DNA of 64,000 bases from Phaffia rhodozyma (GCA_014706385.1 JACGZH010000010.1:372001-436000); one strand, 5' to 3'. Shown: positions 49,585-62,141, counted from the stretch's first letter. Translations and numbers: made by a program. The notes: generated by a model from the sequence alone, not told the origin.

Positions 49585-49656
49585 TGTTCTGGTATGGAGA
49601 AGTGTTCTGATATGAAGAGATGTTCTGATATAGAAGAGCGCTCTGATCGTCTCGAG
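49585..49656 (+). repeat. 18-bp tandem repeat, four diverged units
   Basis: Units start at 49585, 49603, 49621 and 49639 (type tgttctgatatgaagaga, decreasing similarity). They lie just upstream of the Fanzor start and may be part of its leader or of the element's left end. Confidence 0.8.
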
Positions 49657-50349
49657 TTCGTTGTGTCTTATAAGCTGTTGGGATTGATGTCTGCTTGTTT
49701 GCAGGAAATCTCCTTTGACCGGTTCGACTGGCTGTCGGTCATGATGAACGACCTGGTGAACACTCTACCGTCCACAGACAAAGAGACAAAGAAACAAAGA
49801 CAGAGACAAAGACAGGCGAAGAGACAGAGAAGATATATTGAATCGAACTGCATGCAGCGAGTCTCAGCGATGTTCATGTAGACATCCGGCGTCAGGTATA
49901 CAACATGAACCTCAGAGTAGTCGAGTCGGCCAACAGTCTTGCTGTCGTTCTCAATCTTTGATCTCTATAGAATAAGCTCAACACATACTCAGATGCTTGC
50001 CTTGCCAGACTTTTCTCTTCTTTCTCTTCTATTGGACTTGCGCTGGCTCAATTCTGCCTTGTGATAGGTAAGACGAGAGATGCTTCGAACGAAGACAGTG
50101 GAATCTAAACTTGAGAGAGAAGGGAACGACGAAGAAGGGCAAGGCGAAAAAGCAGCTGTATCACTCTGTCGCGCATGGCTAGGAGCCAGATGATGAGATT
50201 GTATATAGACAGCAGAAGCGGGTAGATGAAAGACCAGTTGAATCAACACTGTATGATCGAGATTTGATGTAAACCACTCGGGTCGACTCCTTACATCTGG
50301 ATTATCTCCTGCTCAGATTGACTCTCTCACTCTCCATCTTACCATTGCC
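49657..50349. other. Interval between the Fanzor element and the coronin gene
   Basis: Contains a purine-rich acaaagagacaaag-type run at about 49778-49835. It should include the coronin promoter and possibly the unidentified left end of the Fanzor element. No coding gene is seen. Confidence 0.55.
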
Positions 50350-53300
50350 ATGCCACCCTCGCGCTTCGCAGTGTCTCCGTATAAGAACGCCCTTCCCATT
50401 GTGCCAGATAGATCAGTTTTTTATCCAGATCTCCCTCTTCCTTCTGATGGGATTTCTCCTACTCTGATCAGACCGACTCAACTCGGAATCATCGCAACCT
50501 CGGCTTCTCTCGGTGGCCTCTTTCTTGCCGACTGGGAGAAACATTTAGGAAAGCCTGTGGCCGGACAAGCCCCAAGACCTCTGCTCAGCTGGAGTGCCCT
50601 AGGAGGAAAGATCAGCTGTCTCGATGCGAAAGATGGGACAGTCGCTGTCGGAGGTCAGGGAGGGGTTCGTCTCCCTTTCTCGTCCTTACTCATTCGTTGA
50701 CCGCGTGTTTCTGACCATTACTGCACGAACGCAGGTCAATGTTTGGGTACTTCCCCCTGACCCAAATGGAGAGCCTTCTCTTCTTCAGTCGTTCTCTCTC
50801 CCTTCCTCAATCATCAAGGTCCTCTTTCACCCTGCCAATCCGGCTATCCTGCTTGTCTCAACCAACTCGACCATCTCCGTATTTGATCTCTCTTCAACCA
50901 AGGCTGAGCCCCGAATCCAATTCGAAGCATCCTCTCCTAAGGGAATTTTGGGTGTGTGCTTCAGCTGGGATGGTAAGCTCATAGGCGTTGTAGCTAAAGA
51001 CGGGACTGTAGGAGTGTATGATCCGCGAGCTGGAGGACCTCCTAAAGTGAGTTTTCATTGCTTCATTTTCTGTTTGTGATGACGCCAACGCTCTCGTACA
51101 CATGTTTCTTCCTATTACAGATTTCGGCACCTTATCTCAACGTTCTTAAGCAGGCGTCAATCGTCGCCTTTGGTGATCAGTTTCTCATCTCAGGATTCTC
51201 TAAGGTAAGATCGCGTGGCATCCTTTCCTCCTGTTGATCATATGTCATAACTCTACATGTCGCGATTTCTAGTCTCGAGAGCGACAGATCCTGTTGTTTG
51301 ATCCTTCAGATATATCTTCTCCTGTTGGTCAAACGACGATCGATTATGAGACCGCGCCACTCGTGCCGATAGTCGATCAGGAGCGACGAACTGTCTACCT
51401 AGCTGGCCGATCAGAGAACACCATTCGATATGCTGAAATTTCAAAGAACTTCTCCTTCACTTGGGGTGAGTTTTCTTCTGTTTCATTTCGCGTAGAAGAG
51501 ATATCTGGCTCACTAACAGCTTGATATGACTATGGCACGTCGGTTTTGGTCTTAGGTGCGGTCGGGATTCCCAGCTCGGTAATCACCATGGCCCTTGCAC
51601 CCGCAGGTCGACTGAACGTCATGGATGGTGAGATTAATAGGTAGGTGACCGCTTTTGACAAAACTTGATACGTATACGATTCCTAACTGCCGGTTCAATC
51701 CTTTCAGGTTGATGATCGTTGATAGGAACAAAGAGATCGTCCCAGTTGCTATCAAAATTCCTAAACGAGTAAGTATTGCTTCTGACCAAGACCTTCCGCG
51801 CTCAAAGCCAAGCCATGTTCACTGACATGCATCCTCGTACAGCATTACATCGAATTCCATACGGACATCTTCCCCCCAGTTCGACCTGACTATGCCGCCC
51901 AATCATCTGAAGCCTGGTTTTCTGGACAAGATGCTCTTCCTCTCCCAATCTCTCTGGACCCAGCGGTCAAACACGAACGACCTGCCCAGACATTCATTCC
52001 AACGTCTGTCCCCACCACCTCGGATGTATTGAGCAAGGCAACTATTGCGAGTGAAAAAATTGTATCGGAGGCCTTGAAGCCTGTTGAGGCTTTAGTATCG
52101 ACAATCAGGTCAGCCGCAGCCTCTGTTGTCGGTATGTCCAGTCAGACCGGTGCCGAATCAAACTCTTCCCAGCCTAAGAATCGAGCCCAGATCCCTTCCA
52201 AGCTAGAAGATACGCTATCAGAACCGAAACCAAGAGAATCTAGAGCGAGTAGCCCTACTTCGGCAGAGCCTTTATCAAAGCTCTCTATCCCGACTCCTCC
52301 CTCTGTGGGATCCAAAAATCCTGCTGCTGCACCTGCCGCTATATACACCATCGCCCCCACCGTCAGTTCCGCTCCGTCTCCACCTATTTCTTCTACCCCT
52401 ATCCAGCTCCAAACCAAACTGACTGTTGCTTCACCTGTCCAGCTTCCATCCAACTCCTCGACCAGCATTAAACCAGCCAGTGGTTCAGCGCAATCTACAC
52501 CTCGCTGGTCCCGAAACTTCTTGCAAGGATCCTCGCATCTCATTCCTACATTCGACAACCTGTCTTGCCTCTCAACTGCCCATCCTGCAGATTCTTACCT
52601 CCTCCAAGTAACCTCGTCCTATTTGTTCTTCCCCATTGCCGGCTCCGGAGGCAGACTCGCCATTCAACCAATGGAAAAGAGAGGACGGCTCCCGCTTGTA
52701 GGGGATTTTCCTCATTTCGCTAATGGGAGTGATATCGTAGACTTTGCGGTAGATCCGATTGGTAATGAGAGTAGAGTTGCAGTAGCAGGAGTAGATGGGG
52801 GAATCAAGATTTGGGAAGTACCACAGGGAGGCGTCGAGCTGGGTACGATCGTAACTCAACCAGAAACCGTTTTAGACTGTACGTGCTACATGATATCAGA
52901 AAACGATTCATTCGAAGCAACTCAATGAGACTTCTGAACTGATGTTCTATCTCCTTTCTGGCCCCATATGGCGCTGTCCTTCTTTTCGTCGAACTGCATT
53001 CGGCATCTGATAGGCAAGACGATTGACAAGGTCGCAAAGCTGGTCTGGAATCCTTTAGTAAAAAATGTGCTGGCCGTCCTCTCAAACGATTCTGGAGCAG
53101 GTCGTCTGCATGTGTTTGGTACATCTGCAGGAAACATTCTAATGGATCATACCGTTTCTGGCAGTGGAGTGAGTATCATTTGTCATGTGTGTTTGTGAAT
53201 ATGATGGCTGATGGTATTTTGATCAGGTCTGGACAGGTGCATGGAATGATCAAGGTTCTTTAATCGCTGTCGCGTGCAAAGATCGAAAGGTCCGTGTGTT

Positions 53301-54727
53301 CGATCCCAGGAGACTGTCTGCATCCGAATCAGGATGGACTGGGCCTGCGCACGACAGCGCAAGAGGGTTCCAACTAGCCTGGTTGACGGACAGAATGTTT
53401 GTGAGCGTTGGATTTGCACAAGGATCTCAACGCAAGATATTGGTCCATTCCCTGAAGGGCGAGCTGGGAAGCGAGATCGAGGTGGTGACTTCTTTCATGT
53501 TGGACGTCTCACCTTCCGTCTTGTTCCCAAAGTTTGGTGCGTTTCACTCTCGTCTCATCATCGAATCTTGCGGTCCAATAAGATGGCACTATCAATCAAG
53601 AAGTATTCATGTTGAATTGTTCGTATATGATGAAATCCAGACGCCGATACGTCAATCCTTTATTTATGGGGAAAGGGAGAAACCTCGTTCGTCTTTTCCT
53701 TCTCTTATGCATTGCTTGTGATAGAGGCTCACCTATCATTAATTTTTCTCGCTCTTCTTCCCGTCTCGTTAGGATCTCTGCGTTCGACATCAAGCTCGAT
53801 GGCCCGAAGCCAGCCTTGACTCGATTGCCGACATTTGCCGGTCCTATGCAAAATGCTATCTCCTTCCTTCCTAAATCGACACTTGATGTTAGGAAGGTTG
53901 AGGTTGCCAAAGGATATCGGTTGACCCCACGAACGATTGAAGAGTTCACGTTTAAGATCCCTAGGAAAAACATGGATGCGTTCCAGGATGATGTTTACCC
54001 TCCAACTAGAGACTGGACGAAAGGATCTGAGCTATCTGCTTGGATGAACAGGGCGGGCGATGCTGTTCCGCTGGTTGACCTTAGACCAGAGGGGATGAAA
54101 CTTGGTTCGTTTCCTCCCTGATATCTTATCATACCCATCCTGACTAACGAAAGCATCTCCTTTGAACTTGATCAGCATCGGAAGCGCCGGTCGTCCAAGC
54201 TGTGAGCCGAGGAAAACCCCAGGTAGGTTTTCTACTTGTGCATGTTACCCCTATTTCTTAGCCTGGTTTAACGTTGTGTCTCTTGCTTTTTCATTGACTA
54301 GTTTGGCAAGAGGGAACCTACGACCGCCGAGAAAGGTTTGTTGTCGACCCGAGATCTATCGAGGGTGGATTTTGGGCCCTACGAAGACAGTCAGAACTCA
54401 CTCTTACGCATTTTTGGTTGTCTCTCTAGCTAAAGCCTCGATGGACGCCATGTTTGCACGTGCGAAGTGAGCGCTCTCGAAGCTTTAACTCTGTTCGTCC
54501 TTGAATTTAGAGGCTGATTTGTTCGATGTTTTCCCTTTGTATGATCAGACTGGAGGATGAAGAGAACGATGAGAAGTCTACTAGAGGGTGCGTCCTTCTA
54601 TTTTCTCCGGATGATTTGTGTATACTATTTTAATCTGTGGCTCAGACTGAACCTTTGCAACGCCGTCGATGGTATTTTCTTCTCTTGTCTTCTCCGAACG
54701 GACAGGGATGAGGAATGGTCTGATTGA
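50350..54727 (+). CDS. Tandem coronin (coronin-7-like), two WD40 propellers with acidic C-terminus
   Basis: Actin- and membrane-associated WD40 protein. The start MPPSRFAVSPYKNALPIVPD is the coronin DUF1899 signature. Propeller 1 includes VNVWVLPPDPNGEP, IKVLFHPANPAILLVSTNS and KLIGVVAKDGTVGVYDPRAG. The coronin DUF1900 extension has VPIVDQERRTVYLAGRSENT. A Ser/Pro-rich linker of about 200 residues follows. A second coronin unit then begins with FLQGSSHLIPTFDNLSCL, with AVAGVDGGIKIWEVPQGG, VAKLVWNPLVKNVLAVLSND, LIAVACKDRKVRVFDPRR and another DUF1900-like stretch ending in KNMDAFQDDVYPPTRDWTKG. The protein finishes with an acidic, Trp-containing tail (TRGDEEWSD, stop 54725), like the CA-type tail of coronin-7. 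More than a dozen introns; some junctions near 53600-53760 and 54240-54420 are not fully resolved. Confidence 0.88.
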
Positions 54728-55743
54728 GCTTGTTGCACAGTGTGTCCAGGCCCACCGAACTCGGAGCTTTTCTTTTTTCTTTCTTTCTTTCCTTCCTACC
54801 TTATATCTGTCCTCCCGTATATATCTTTGAGGACGTAGCCGTAGGGTGAAGGAATATCAAATACCGTATGGCTATTTGCTCGCCCGTCCAGAACAGATCC
54901 CTGATCATCTGTGTTCAAGAGAGTTTGGAAATTGAAGAATTTCAGCCTCTTTGACTCTCTTTTTAAAAGCGATGGTGTGATGGAGGCAACGGACTAGTGT
55001 GTTTTTTAAAGAGGAAATCACCGGCTATAACATGAATTCAGAGTATCTCACTGACGATCAGCCCAAGTACTCAATGCGGCAGAGCCTATCCGACAGCCGA
55101 CGCTCTAATCTGACGTGTCTTCAAACGCCGGAGAAGCTTACGCAGCACAGATTCCCAGTAATCGCATGGGCTCATTTGCTCTTCTTTTTTTAGATTATAT
55201 TCTTTCCGCACGTGAAGTCGTATCCAGTAAAGACGATAGAGGTCTGCTTTCAACAAGACTCTCTCCGTATGGAAAGTGCCCCAATTCTTTCTTTTTTCCG
55301 CCCTCTGGCCGTATAGGCTGGTATATTGCCGACTCCTCCGCTTGTTATCATATCAAGCTCGATATGAAATGAAGTTCTGCTGCCCCATGTGGTCGATTCG
55401 CTCAGCGTTGATCGTTTATCTCAGTAGCTTGGTCGCTGTCGTTCTATCCCAGCTGATATGTTGCCATCTGGCTCTATTGCCTTTTGATTTGTAGACCTTT
55501 ATTTCATTTGCTCCCAGCGGGCTTCCCGATTTTCTTTCTCTTGTTCAGCTATCTTTGTTAGAGGATCGGTTGCGGTGAACGATTATAATAGATAGAAGAA
55601 GATCGATGCCATGTATACTTTTCTCTTCCCTTCTTTTACATCGGCATAGGTCATCGTCAGGACTATACAAATCTCCGTCGAGCAGTGAACCTGATAGCAT
55701 ATCATCCATAATCACATACTAACATCACTTACATATACAAGCG
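54728..55743. other. 1-kb interval upstream of PTR2
   Basis: This holds the coronin 3' UTR and PTR2 promoter. Short open frames lack family motifs. CT-rich and AT-rich patches occur, with no recognisable RNA gene. Confidence 0.55.
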
Positions 55744-58700
55744 ATGAGTAAGTAGCCCATCCATACCAGAATCACCCACAGTTGTATCGACGTATTTAGT
55801 ACAACCTATATATTTGTTCTCGTGTGCAGGCGCCGGTCAGAATACTGTGGTTGACTACGAGTCTGCTCCTGTGGCCCAGAATGGATTGCCTTCCTACTCG
55901 GCTTCTAAGAGCGAGAAGGATGTGGTAGCACATCCGGTCTCTGTTGTTGCCGCTTTGGAAGCAGAAGAGACGGAGAGGATTCCTACCGAGGAGGAACTCA
56001 GGACACTTCCGAAAGTTCCTGCCGCGCTTCCTTGGGCCGCTTTTGCGATTTGCATGGTGGAGTTTGCGGAGCGAGCTTGTACGTCTCTCCCGCCTCTTTT
56101 CTCTCTCTTCTGCTCACGCGACACCCTGTATCTGATAACAACACATAAAATCCATTTAACTTCGCTTTGGTATCCTTTGCAGCATACTACGGTCAGTTCA
56201 CTGTCTTCTCTTTATCCTTCTGATTCGTACCTCTAGTGTGGAGAGACTCATGGTTTGATTCATTCTCTGTAACCTATCCGCCGCGCTCTCTAATTAGGCT
56301 GCACGGGTGTTTTCGGAAACTTCGTGAGAGGAGCTTTGCCAATCGGTGGTAATGGTGCGGGAGCGGTTGATCCCTCTCGAACTGATGAAACTGCTGGAGC
56401 ACTTGGGTACGTAGTTCCTCATGTTTTATATGTAAAAGCACTCTTCACTCGGATCAATCAACTCATATCCTCTCGTGTTTGCTGGACCATACAGAAAAGG
56501 ATCTGTGACAGCTACTGCTCTTACTCAAACTTTCACCTTCCTTGCGTACACTGTTCCTATCCTCGGAGCCATCATCGCAGATACCAAGTGGGGTCGATTC
56601 AAGACGATCGCTGTCGGAACGGTCATTGGTGTTGTCAGCCACTTTTTGCTCATCATCCCTGCTGCCCCCAGCGTTATCGCTTCTGGCAATGCCATGGCTC
56701 CGTTCATCATTTCTATCTTGATTCTTGCTTGTGAGCTGCTCTCTCCCTAGATCTAATCTTAGTGTTCAACTAGACGCCTGATTGATCCATTTCTTTATCT
56801 CTTGCAGTCGCATCTGGGTTAGTCACCAATATTCTCGCGCGGTTGTCGCGTATCTCCGATAATAGTTTTGCTAACCCTTGTAATCACACTTTACTTTATA
56901 CCTGCAGTTTCATTAAGCCCTGCTTGGGCGTACGTCATTTCCGTTCTTTGTCGATTTCTAACCTCTTTCCTCAACAAGTCAAAGAGAACTACAGAAGACT
57001 GACTCTTCTCACTGTTTATATTTGTTTGACGCCCATAGCCTTTGCTCTGCGATCAGTCCCCTGTTACCAAACAAGTCGTGATCACTCAGAAGGATGGATC
57101 CCTTGCTATTCTTGATCCCCAGACGACCATTCAGCGATATCTACTTATCTTCTACTGGGCCATCAACATTGGATCTTTCTTCTCGTACGTGCTGTCTTTC
57201 ACCATCCGAAAAAGAACAACTTTGTGAACTCTGGTGTTAATCCGTCTCGGATTCCTCCTCTATCACACTTAGTTTGGCGACTTCCTACTCCGCCTACTAT
57301 GTTGGCTTTTGGCTGGCCTTCCTTATTCCTGGAATTCTCTATTTGTATGTCACATATCTCAAGCTGCCCGTATCCTCTCTGTTCGATCTTGTCTGATGTA
57401 TTTATTTTATCAACTCTTAACTCTCTTAGGATGGTGCCCGTTGTCCTTGTCATTGTCTAGTACGTCCAACTTGTTGCCCTTCGGCGCTTCCCACTCCCTT
57501 TTGCTGATGAATCGGTCTTTATCTACTGTATCTTTCCCTCTGGTCTGAAACTTACAGCAAAAGGCTTTAGTAAGTATCCTCATGCCACCCCTTGTTACCC
57601 GAATCTATATGTACATAGAATCTCTCGGCTGATTTCTCTTGTTCAACCTCTAGCCATGCACCTCCCCAAGGATCCGTTCTTGTTGAGGCTTCCCGAGTTG
57701 TAAAAGTTCTTTGGTCTCGGGGATTCCTTGCGCGACTCAGGGGAAACTCCGACACGTTCTGGAATTTCGTTCGTTTCTTTCTCTCTTGCTTCCATCTTCA
57801 TATCCTGCTCCCCTCTTTCCCCTTCTCTTCCTTGCATGGTTTTGACTCAATCACTTGATTTTTTGCTACGTTCTCTGTTCAGGCCAAGCCGTCTGAAATC
57901 GAGCAGCGAGAAGGAACCATCGATCGAAGTCGAGTTCTCTGGGACGACAAATTTGTGGATGAACTGAGACAGACCGTTGCTGCTTGCAAGGTCTTCCTTC
58001 TAATTCCCATCTTCAACCTTGCTGATGGGTTAGTTGGTCTTGTTCCTTCTCTGTCTACTCTCAAGAATCTAGACACTGAAACTTCTTTGGATCTGGTTGT
58101 ACTCCTGGAACCACCTTCTTAGCGGGTTCGGTAATTCCGAGAATGATATGTCTGCCTCGATGGTGAACAACGGAGTTCCGAACGACTTGATCTCGAACTT
58201 CAACGCTCTCACTATTGTATGTTGCGCACCTCCTTCTGTGTTAAGCCATGTTAGCTTACTGTCTTCTTTTGGCTTGTTTCCAGGTTATCTTCACTCCTAT
58301 CTTGAACTGGGGGATTTACCCTTACCTCGCTAAGCGAAACATCGTCCTGCAGCCGATGACCCGAATGTCTATCGGTTTCATGCTCGGCTCTATCAACATG
58401 ATCATCGTATGTCCGACTCTGTCTGATGGACCACATCTTTCATTTATCTCCCCGGTGTGCCACCATGGCTGATTCCACTTTTTGCGCCTGGCTGCTTGTT
58501 TCTGATTTGACCGCCACCAACAGGGGGCTATCCTTCAATGGAGAGTCTATGCCACCAGTCCCTGCGGCAACCTGGCCTCAACTTGTGACGAATTGTCGAC
58601 CGTGAACCTCTGGGCGCAGATCCCGTTGTACTCCCTGCCTGCTATCGGAGAGCTCTTCGTAAATGTCACTAGTTATGAGTTGGCTTACACCCGAGCGCCT

Positions 58701-59258
58701 GCCCGAATGAAGGTAAGTGTTATTATCTTCTCTCTATATGCGTGGCAAAGTAAGCTTAGATAGAAAAGACTGACGAATTTTGGACTTCGTTCTAAATATA
58801 AACAGGGGCTTGTCTTTGCTTGTGCTCTGTTCACCAGTGCTATCTCTTCCGCTCTCGCTCTTGCTTGCTCCAAAGTGGTCGACGACCCATACCTGGTCTG
58901 GCCTTACGTCGCTTTGGTAAGTTTTTGATGCGCAGGTTTACTAGTAGGGCGCAAATTGGACATAGACCCTTACTTCTCTTCCTTTATCCTTGCTCTCTCT
59001 CTTCTCTAGGCTGTCGCTTGTTTCCTTTGCGCCATCGCTCTTCCCACCTACTTCAAGGAGCTCAACACATTTGCCGACCCTAGCAGCATCGATCGAATGG
59101 AAGGGTATGTTGTTTCAATTATTCTTTCATAGTGATTCCGTTGACACGCTCATTGCTGATCCGCCTCTGTACATTCCCTTACGCGTCACAGTCGGCAGCA
59201 ACATGCCGCTATGATCGCCAACCAGGACGAATCCATCGAGCATGATCGAAAGTACTAG
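55744..59258 (+). CDS. PTR2: POT-family proton-coupled di/tripeptide transporter
   Basis: Plasma-membrane importer of short peptides. The first coding exon is only ATGA (55744-55747); an acceptor before gcgccgg then gives MSAGQNTVVDYESAP. The POT signature ExxER appears as ICMVEFAERASYYG, where a 9-nt exon (56183-56191) supplies Ser-Tyr-Tyr-Gly. Other motifs are TFTFLAYTVPILGAIIADTK, FASGFIKPCLGPLLCDQ (from exons of 10 nt, 56808-56817, and 22 nt, 56908-56929) and LLIFYWAINIGSFFS, matching FYxxINxGS. A 12-nt exon (57558-57569) gives YKRLY. Later membrane segments include VIFTPILNWGIYPYL, IGFMLGSINMIIGAILQW and LPAIGELFVNVTSYELAYTR. It ends DESIEHDRKY with TAG at 59256. Around a dozen predicted membrane helices fit the family. 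Confidence 0.92.
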
Positions 59259-59437
59259 ATGTGCCTGCCGTATTCTTTCTTGTGTTTGGTTCTAGATTTC
59301 ACGGTGTCGCTTTCTTTTGCTCGGTTTCGCTCTTTGTAAAGATCTTCATTTGTACCTGGCCATACCACGCTCCTTTCTATATGAAAATGATTATATGATA
59401 CCTAAGTATGCTTTAAGTACGGTGAGAGTGACCTCAT

Positions 59438-59735
59438 CCGATAGTGGTCGATACATGGTCCTTTTGGACTTGGGTGCCCTCAGACCACGAATCGCCAAGA
59501 TCCTTATGGGTCATGGGTTTAGTTTCTGCCAGCCTCAGCAGTCATGACAGTCTCAACATCAGCCTCACTAGCGACAGCGTCAAGGCCCAGCATCCTTGCC
59601 TCCTGGTTCTTCTCCTGGTGAAGGGCTAGATGGAGTATGCTGCGCGATGCGTTGACATCCTTGTTCCATTAAATCTAAGAGCAACCAGACAGAGCAGGGC
59701 AAGCAGAGCGCACTCGACACACTATGCTGAGGATA
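59438..59735 (-). mobile_element. Fanzor element remnant, copy 2 (3' end only)
   Basis: Matches the 3' end of the element at 46774-46986: right end ccgatagtggtcgata, nested hairpin (59444-59449 with 59483-59488; 59457-59461 with 59466-59469), stop codon and the RuvC-III exon. On the minus strand it reads WNKDVNASRSILHLALHQEK and ends AEAGRN-stop, with a 22-bp insertion adding about seven residues relative to copy 1. The codons that are Thr-Trp in copy 1 are Ile-stop here, and no upstream domains are present, so this is a 5'-truncated relic. It lies between PTR2 and RPL39. Similarity fades above about 59672. Confidence 0.8.
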
Positions 59736-60279
59736 TGCCATCAGTGGTGGTTCTACAATTCACTCACATACACTTAGAAAGACAGCGCAATCACATCACG
59801 GTCAAAAATCCGCGAGACAACACGCCCATACATGGCAGTAGTTTGAGGGATCGATACCAAACATCTTATCGCTGTTTCATGAGATTGCGACTTTCACAGA
59901 CACAATAGAGAGTTGATGAAATTCTATTTTCTGCTTTCAGCATATTCTTTCTGCCCCACGAACGGCGCTGTGTGTGTCTCTCTCTCTCTGTTCATCGCAT
60001 CTTGGATTGTCGCTCTGTGAAGCCAGATGAGAAAAAGTCAGACGAGGAGGATTAAAAGTCAGAGAGAAGGCTGATTTTTTTCCGAAGATATCACGTGATG
60101 TCAAAAAGTGCACAGTTCGCGTGGCAAACCCGGGAGAATTTGGGTAATATTGGGTAAATTCGGGGTGGCTCAGAGAAGAATGGGGGTGCAGGCGCGAGAG
60201 AGACGTTCGAATTTCTCCTTTTTGGCCTCTCCAAGATTTCTCTCCTTGTAGCTTATCCTCACGGCAAGAATCTCCACCA
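59736..60279. promoter_or_regulatory. Intergenic region and promoter upstream of RPL39
   Basis: No coding gene is recognised. A near-palindromic cgggagaatttgggtaatattgggtaaattcggg stretch lies at about 60129-60163, with two gggtaa copies. It probably serves as the RPL39 promoter. Confidence 0.4.
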
Positions 60280-61264
60280 ATGGTTCGTAGAAAAACATGG
60301 GAATAGTGTCCTATATCATTCCTTGCCATTCCTAGATATCGTCTAGTGCCACTTCCTTTCCTATCGATATGTCTTTGGCTGGCACGACATACGACGGCTT
60401 GGAACGATTCTTCAGCTTTTCGGCCACCCGCTCCATTTTCCACACGCCGATTCTCGCCTGAAACAAGGAAGAAAAAACTTTTTCTCCTCGACAAGAAGAT
60501 TCCAACAACTCGACCTCCAGTTTTGCTCGTAGAATCAATCCGATCTGGTTCGATCTGGATGGAGAATTTGGTTCTGGAGTTTTACAGAGAAATGAAATCG
60601 TGTCCAGTGAGATTCTTGGGAGAAGAAAAAGATAGTTTGTGAGAGGAGCAGGAGGCGGGTTTGGACAACGTTCGGTGAATGAACTTGATAGTTTGTTCAT
60701 TTTTAGGCGAGAAGCGTAGGAAACGAAAACGACGGCAGAACCTTGACCCCTTGCGTCCAGCATTCATCTTGAAGAACTACGGCTCGCTTCGACAACAACA
60801 GACACCACGCCAATCCACAGATTCATTCTTATCGACCAACGCCAGCCAAAGACATATCCCTCTCCCTCTGCCTGCTAAATTTTCTCTACTCGCTGAGAGA
60901 TATTAACATTTTCCTCTTCTTTTGTCTGTGTCCGTCCATTTAGCCTTCCCAAAAGACTTTCCGAACCAAGGTTGCTCTTGCCAAGGCCGGCCGACAGAAC
61001 CGACCCATTCCCCAGTGGTTCCGACTTAAGGCTGACACCAAGGTGCAGTACAACAAGAAGAGACGAGTACGTACCCTCTTTGAATATGCCTGTTACGAAC
61101 ACGTCAGTTTGCTGAACGTGTCTCCGCTTCTTTTTTCGTTTTATAGCATTGGCGAAAGACCAAGCTCAACATCGTTCGTTCAAAGATAACCGGCATCCAT
61201 CAACTTGGTCTGATCAATCCACTAACCTGCTTCTTTCCTCTGCTTTTCTTTCAAATCGTAGTAA
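60280..61264 (+). CDS. RPL39: 60S ribosomal protein L39 (eL39)
   Basis: Tiny basic protein lining the ribosomal exit tunnel. The exon starting at 60945 reads [40 protein letters not shown] and R, then after an intron HWRKTKLNI. This matches eL39 over its whole 51-residue length. The initiator Met must come from an upstream exon: the best candidate is ATG at 60280 in good context (ccaccaATG) followed directly by a gttcgt donor, giving a roughly 660-nt first intron, which is not unusual for ribosomal protein genes. The last sense codon ATC is followed by another intron donor (gttcgt), and the TAA sits alone after the acceptor at 61262-61264. Start position confidence is moderate. Confidence 0.85.
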
Positions 61265-62141
61265 ATGTCGAGCTTCTCTTTTCCCCTTCGGCTTTCTTCT
61301 TCCTGCACTCTCTTCGGTCTTCTTTTCTATCCATCTACCTCTTCCACCCTTCGTCCTTTGAGCACACCCGCCGCAACGCCTTTCAGAACGACCTTTTGAA
61401 ACTCATGTGGATTCGTTGTGTGATTTAGATTGATAGGCAGAATTGGGAAATTGGATGGCTGGGTATTCTAGAATGATGGTTTGGGTATTAGGTGGCTGTG
61501 GGATGGTTATGTTTATGCCTGAAAACTCCTTATATCCTATCTGTCCGACACATGCATATGACGCGTAGCAGAAAACCGCATCTGAAAAATGTCGAAGAGA
61601 AAGTGACAAAAAGGAAAACAACGATCTCGATTCAACGTTGAGGGTACTGGTTTCGAGGTTCCTCTGTACGATAGTCTCCTGCTGTCGATGGTTCGTCAAG
61701 TTAATTCATTGGGTTGGACTGGTTCTCTCAAAGAACTTTTGCTTGCCTTCTTCCTATACAACGTCCAGAACTTGATCAAGCCCGGATTTGAGATGGGATT
61801 GTTATGTGTATGTGTTCAGACGTGCCCACAGTGCATATCTCTGTGCCCCGAAATGATCCTCTCCTTTCCCAGAATTCATGAGTGTCTGTAGGTATCGTAC
61901 AAGGATCCCCGTTCAATGGTTAGGGTTACATGCCAAACTAGTCACGTGGTTACGCATGTCGTAACCCAGGGTGCGTGAACACAACACCCACCTCTGTCTC
62001 TTCCGATCTTTCTCTTCATAGACCTTTCCCATCTTTGGATCTCTTTCCATTCCTTCTCTCTATCTCCTTAATACTTTCCTCTTCCTTTGTTGTCACCTCG
62101 TATATCCGCTCGAACTCACAGCTCAGTGATCTGTAGCTAAA
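61265..62141. promoter_or_regulatory. Intergenic region upstream of SEC24
   Basis: Contains the RPL39 3' UTR and SEC24 promoter. A dyad lies at about 61921-61968: agggttacatg on the left and catgtcgtaaccc on the right, flanking a cacgtg E-box. CT-rich sequence follows before the SEC24 ATG. Open frames lack family motifs. Confidence 0.45.
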
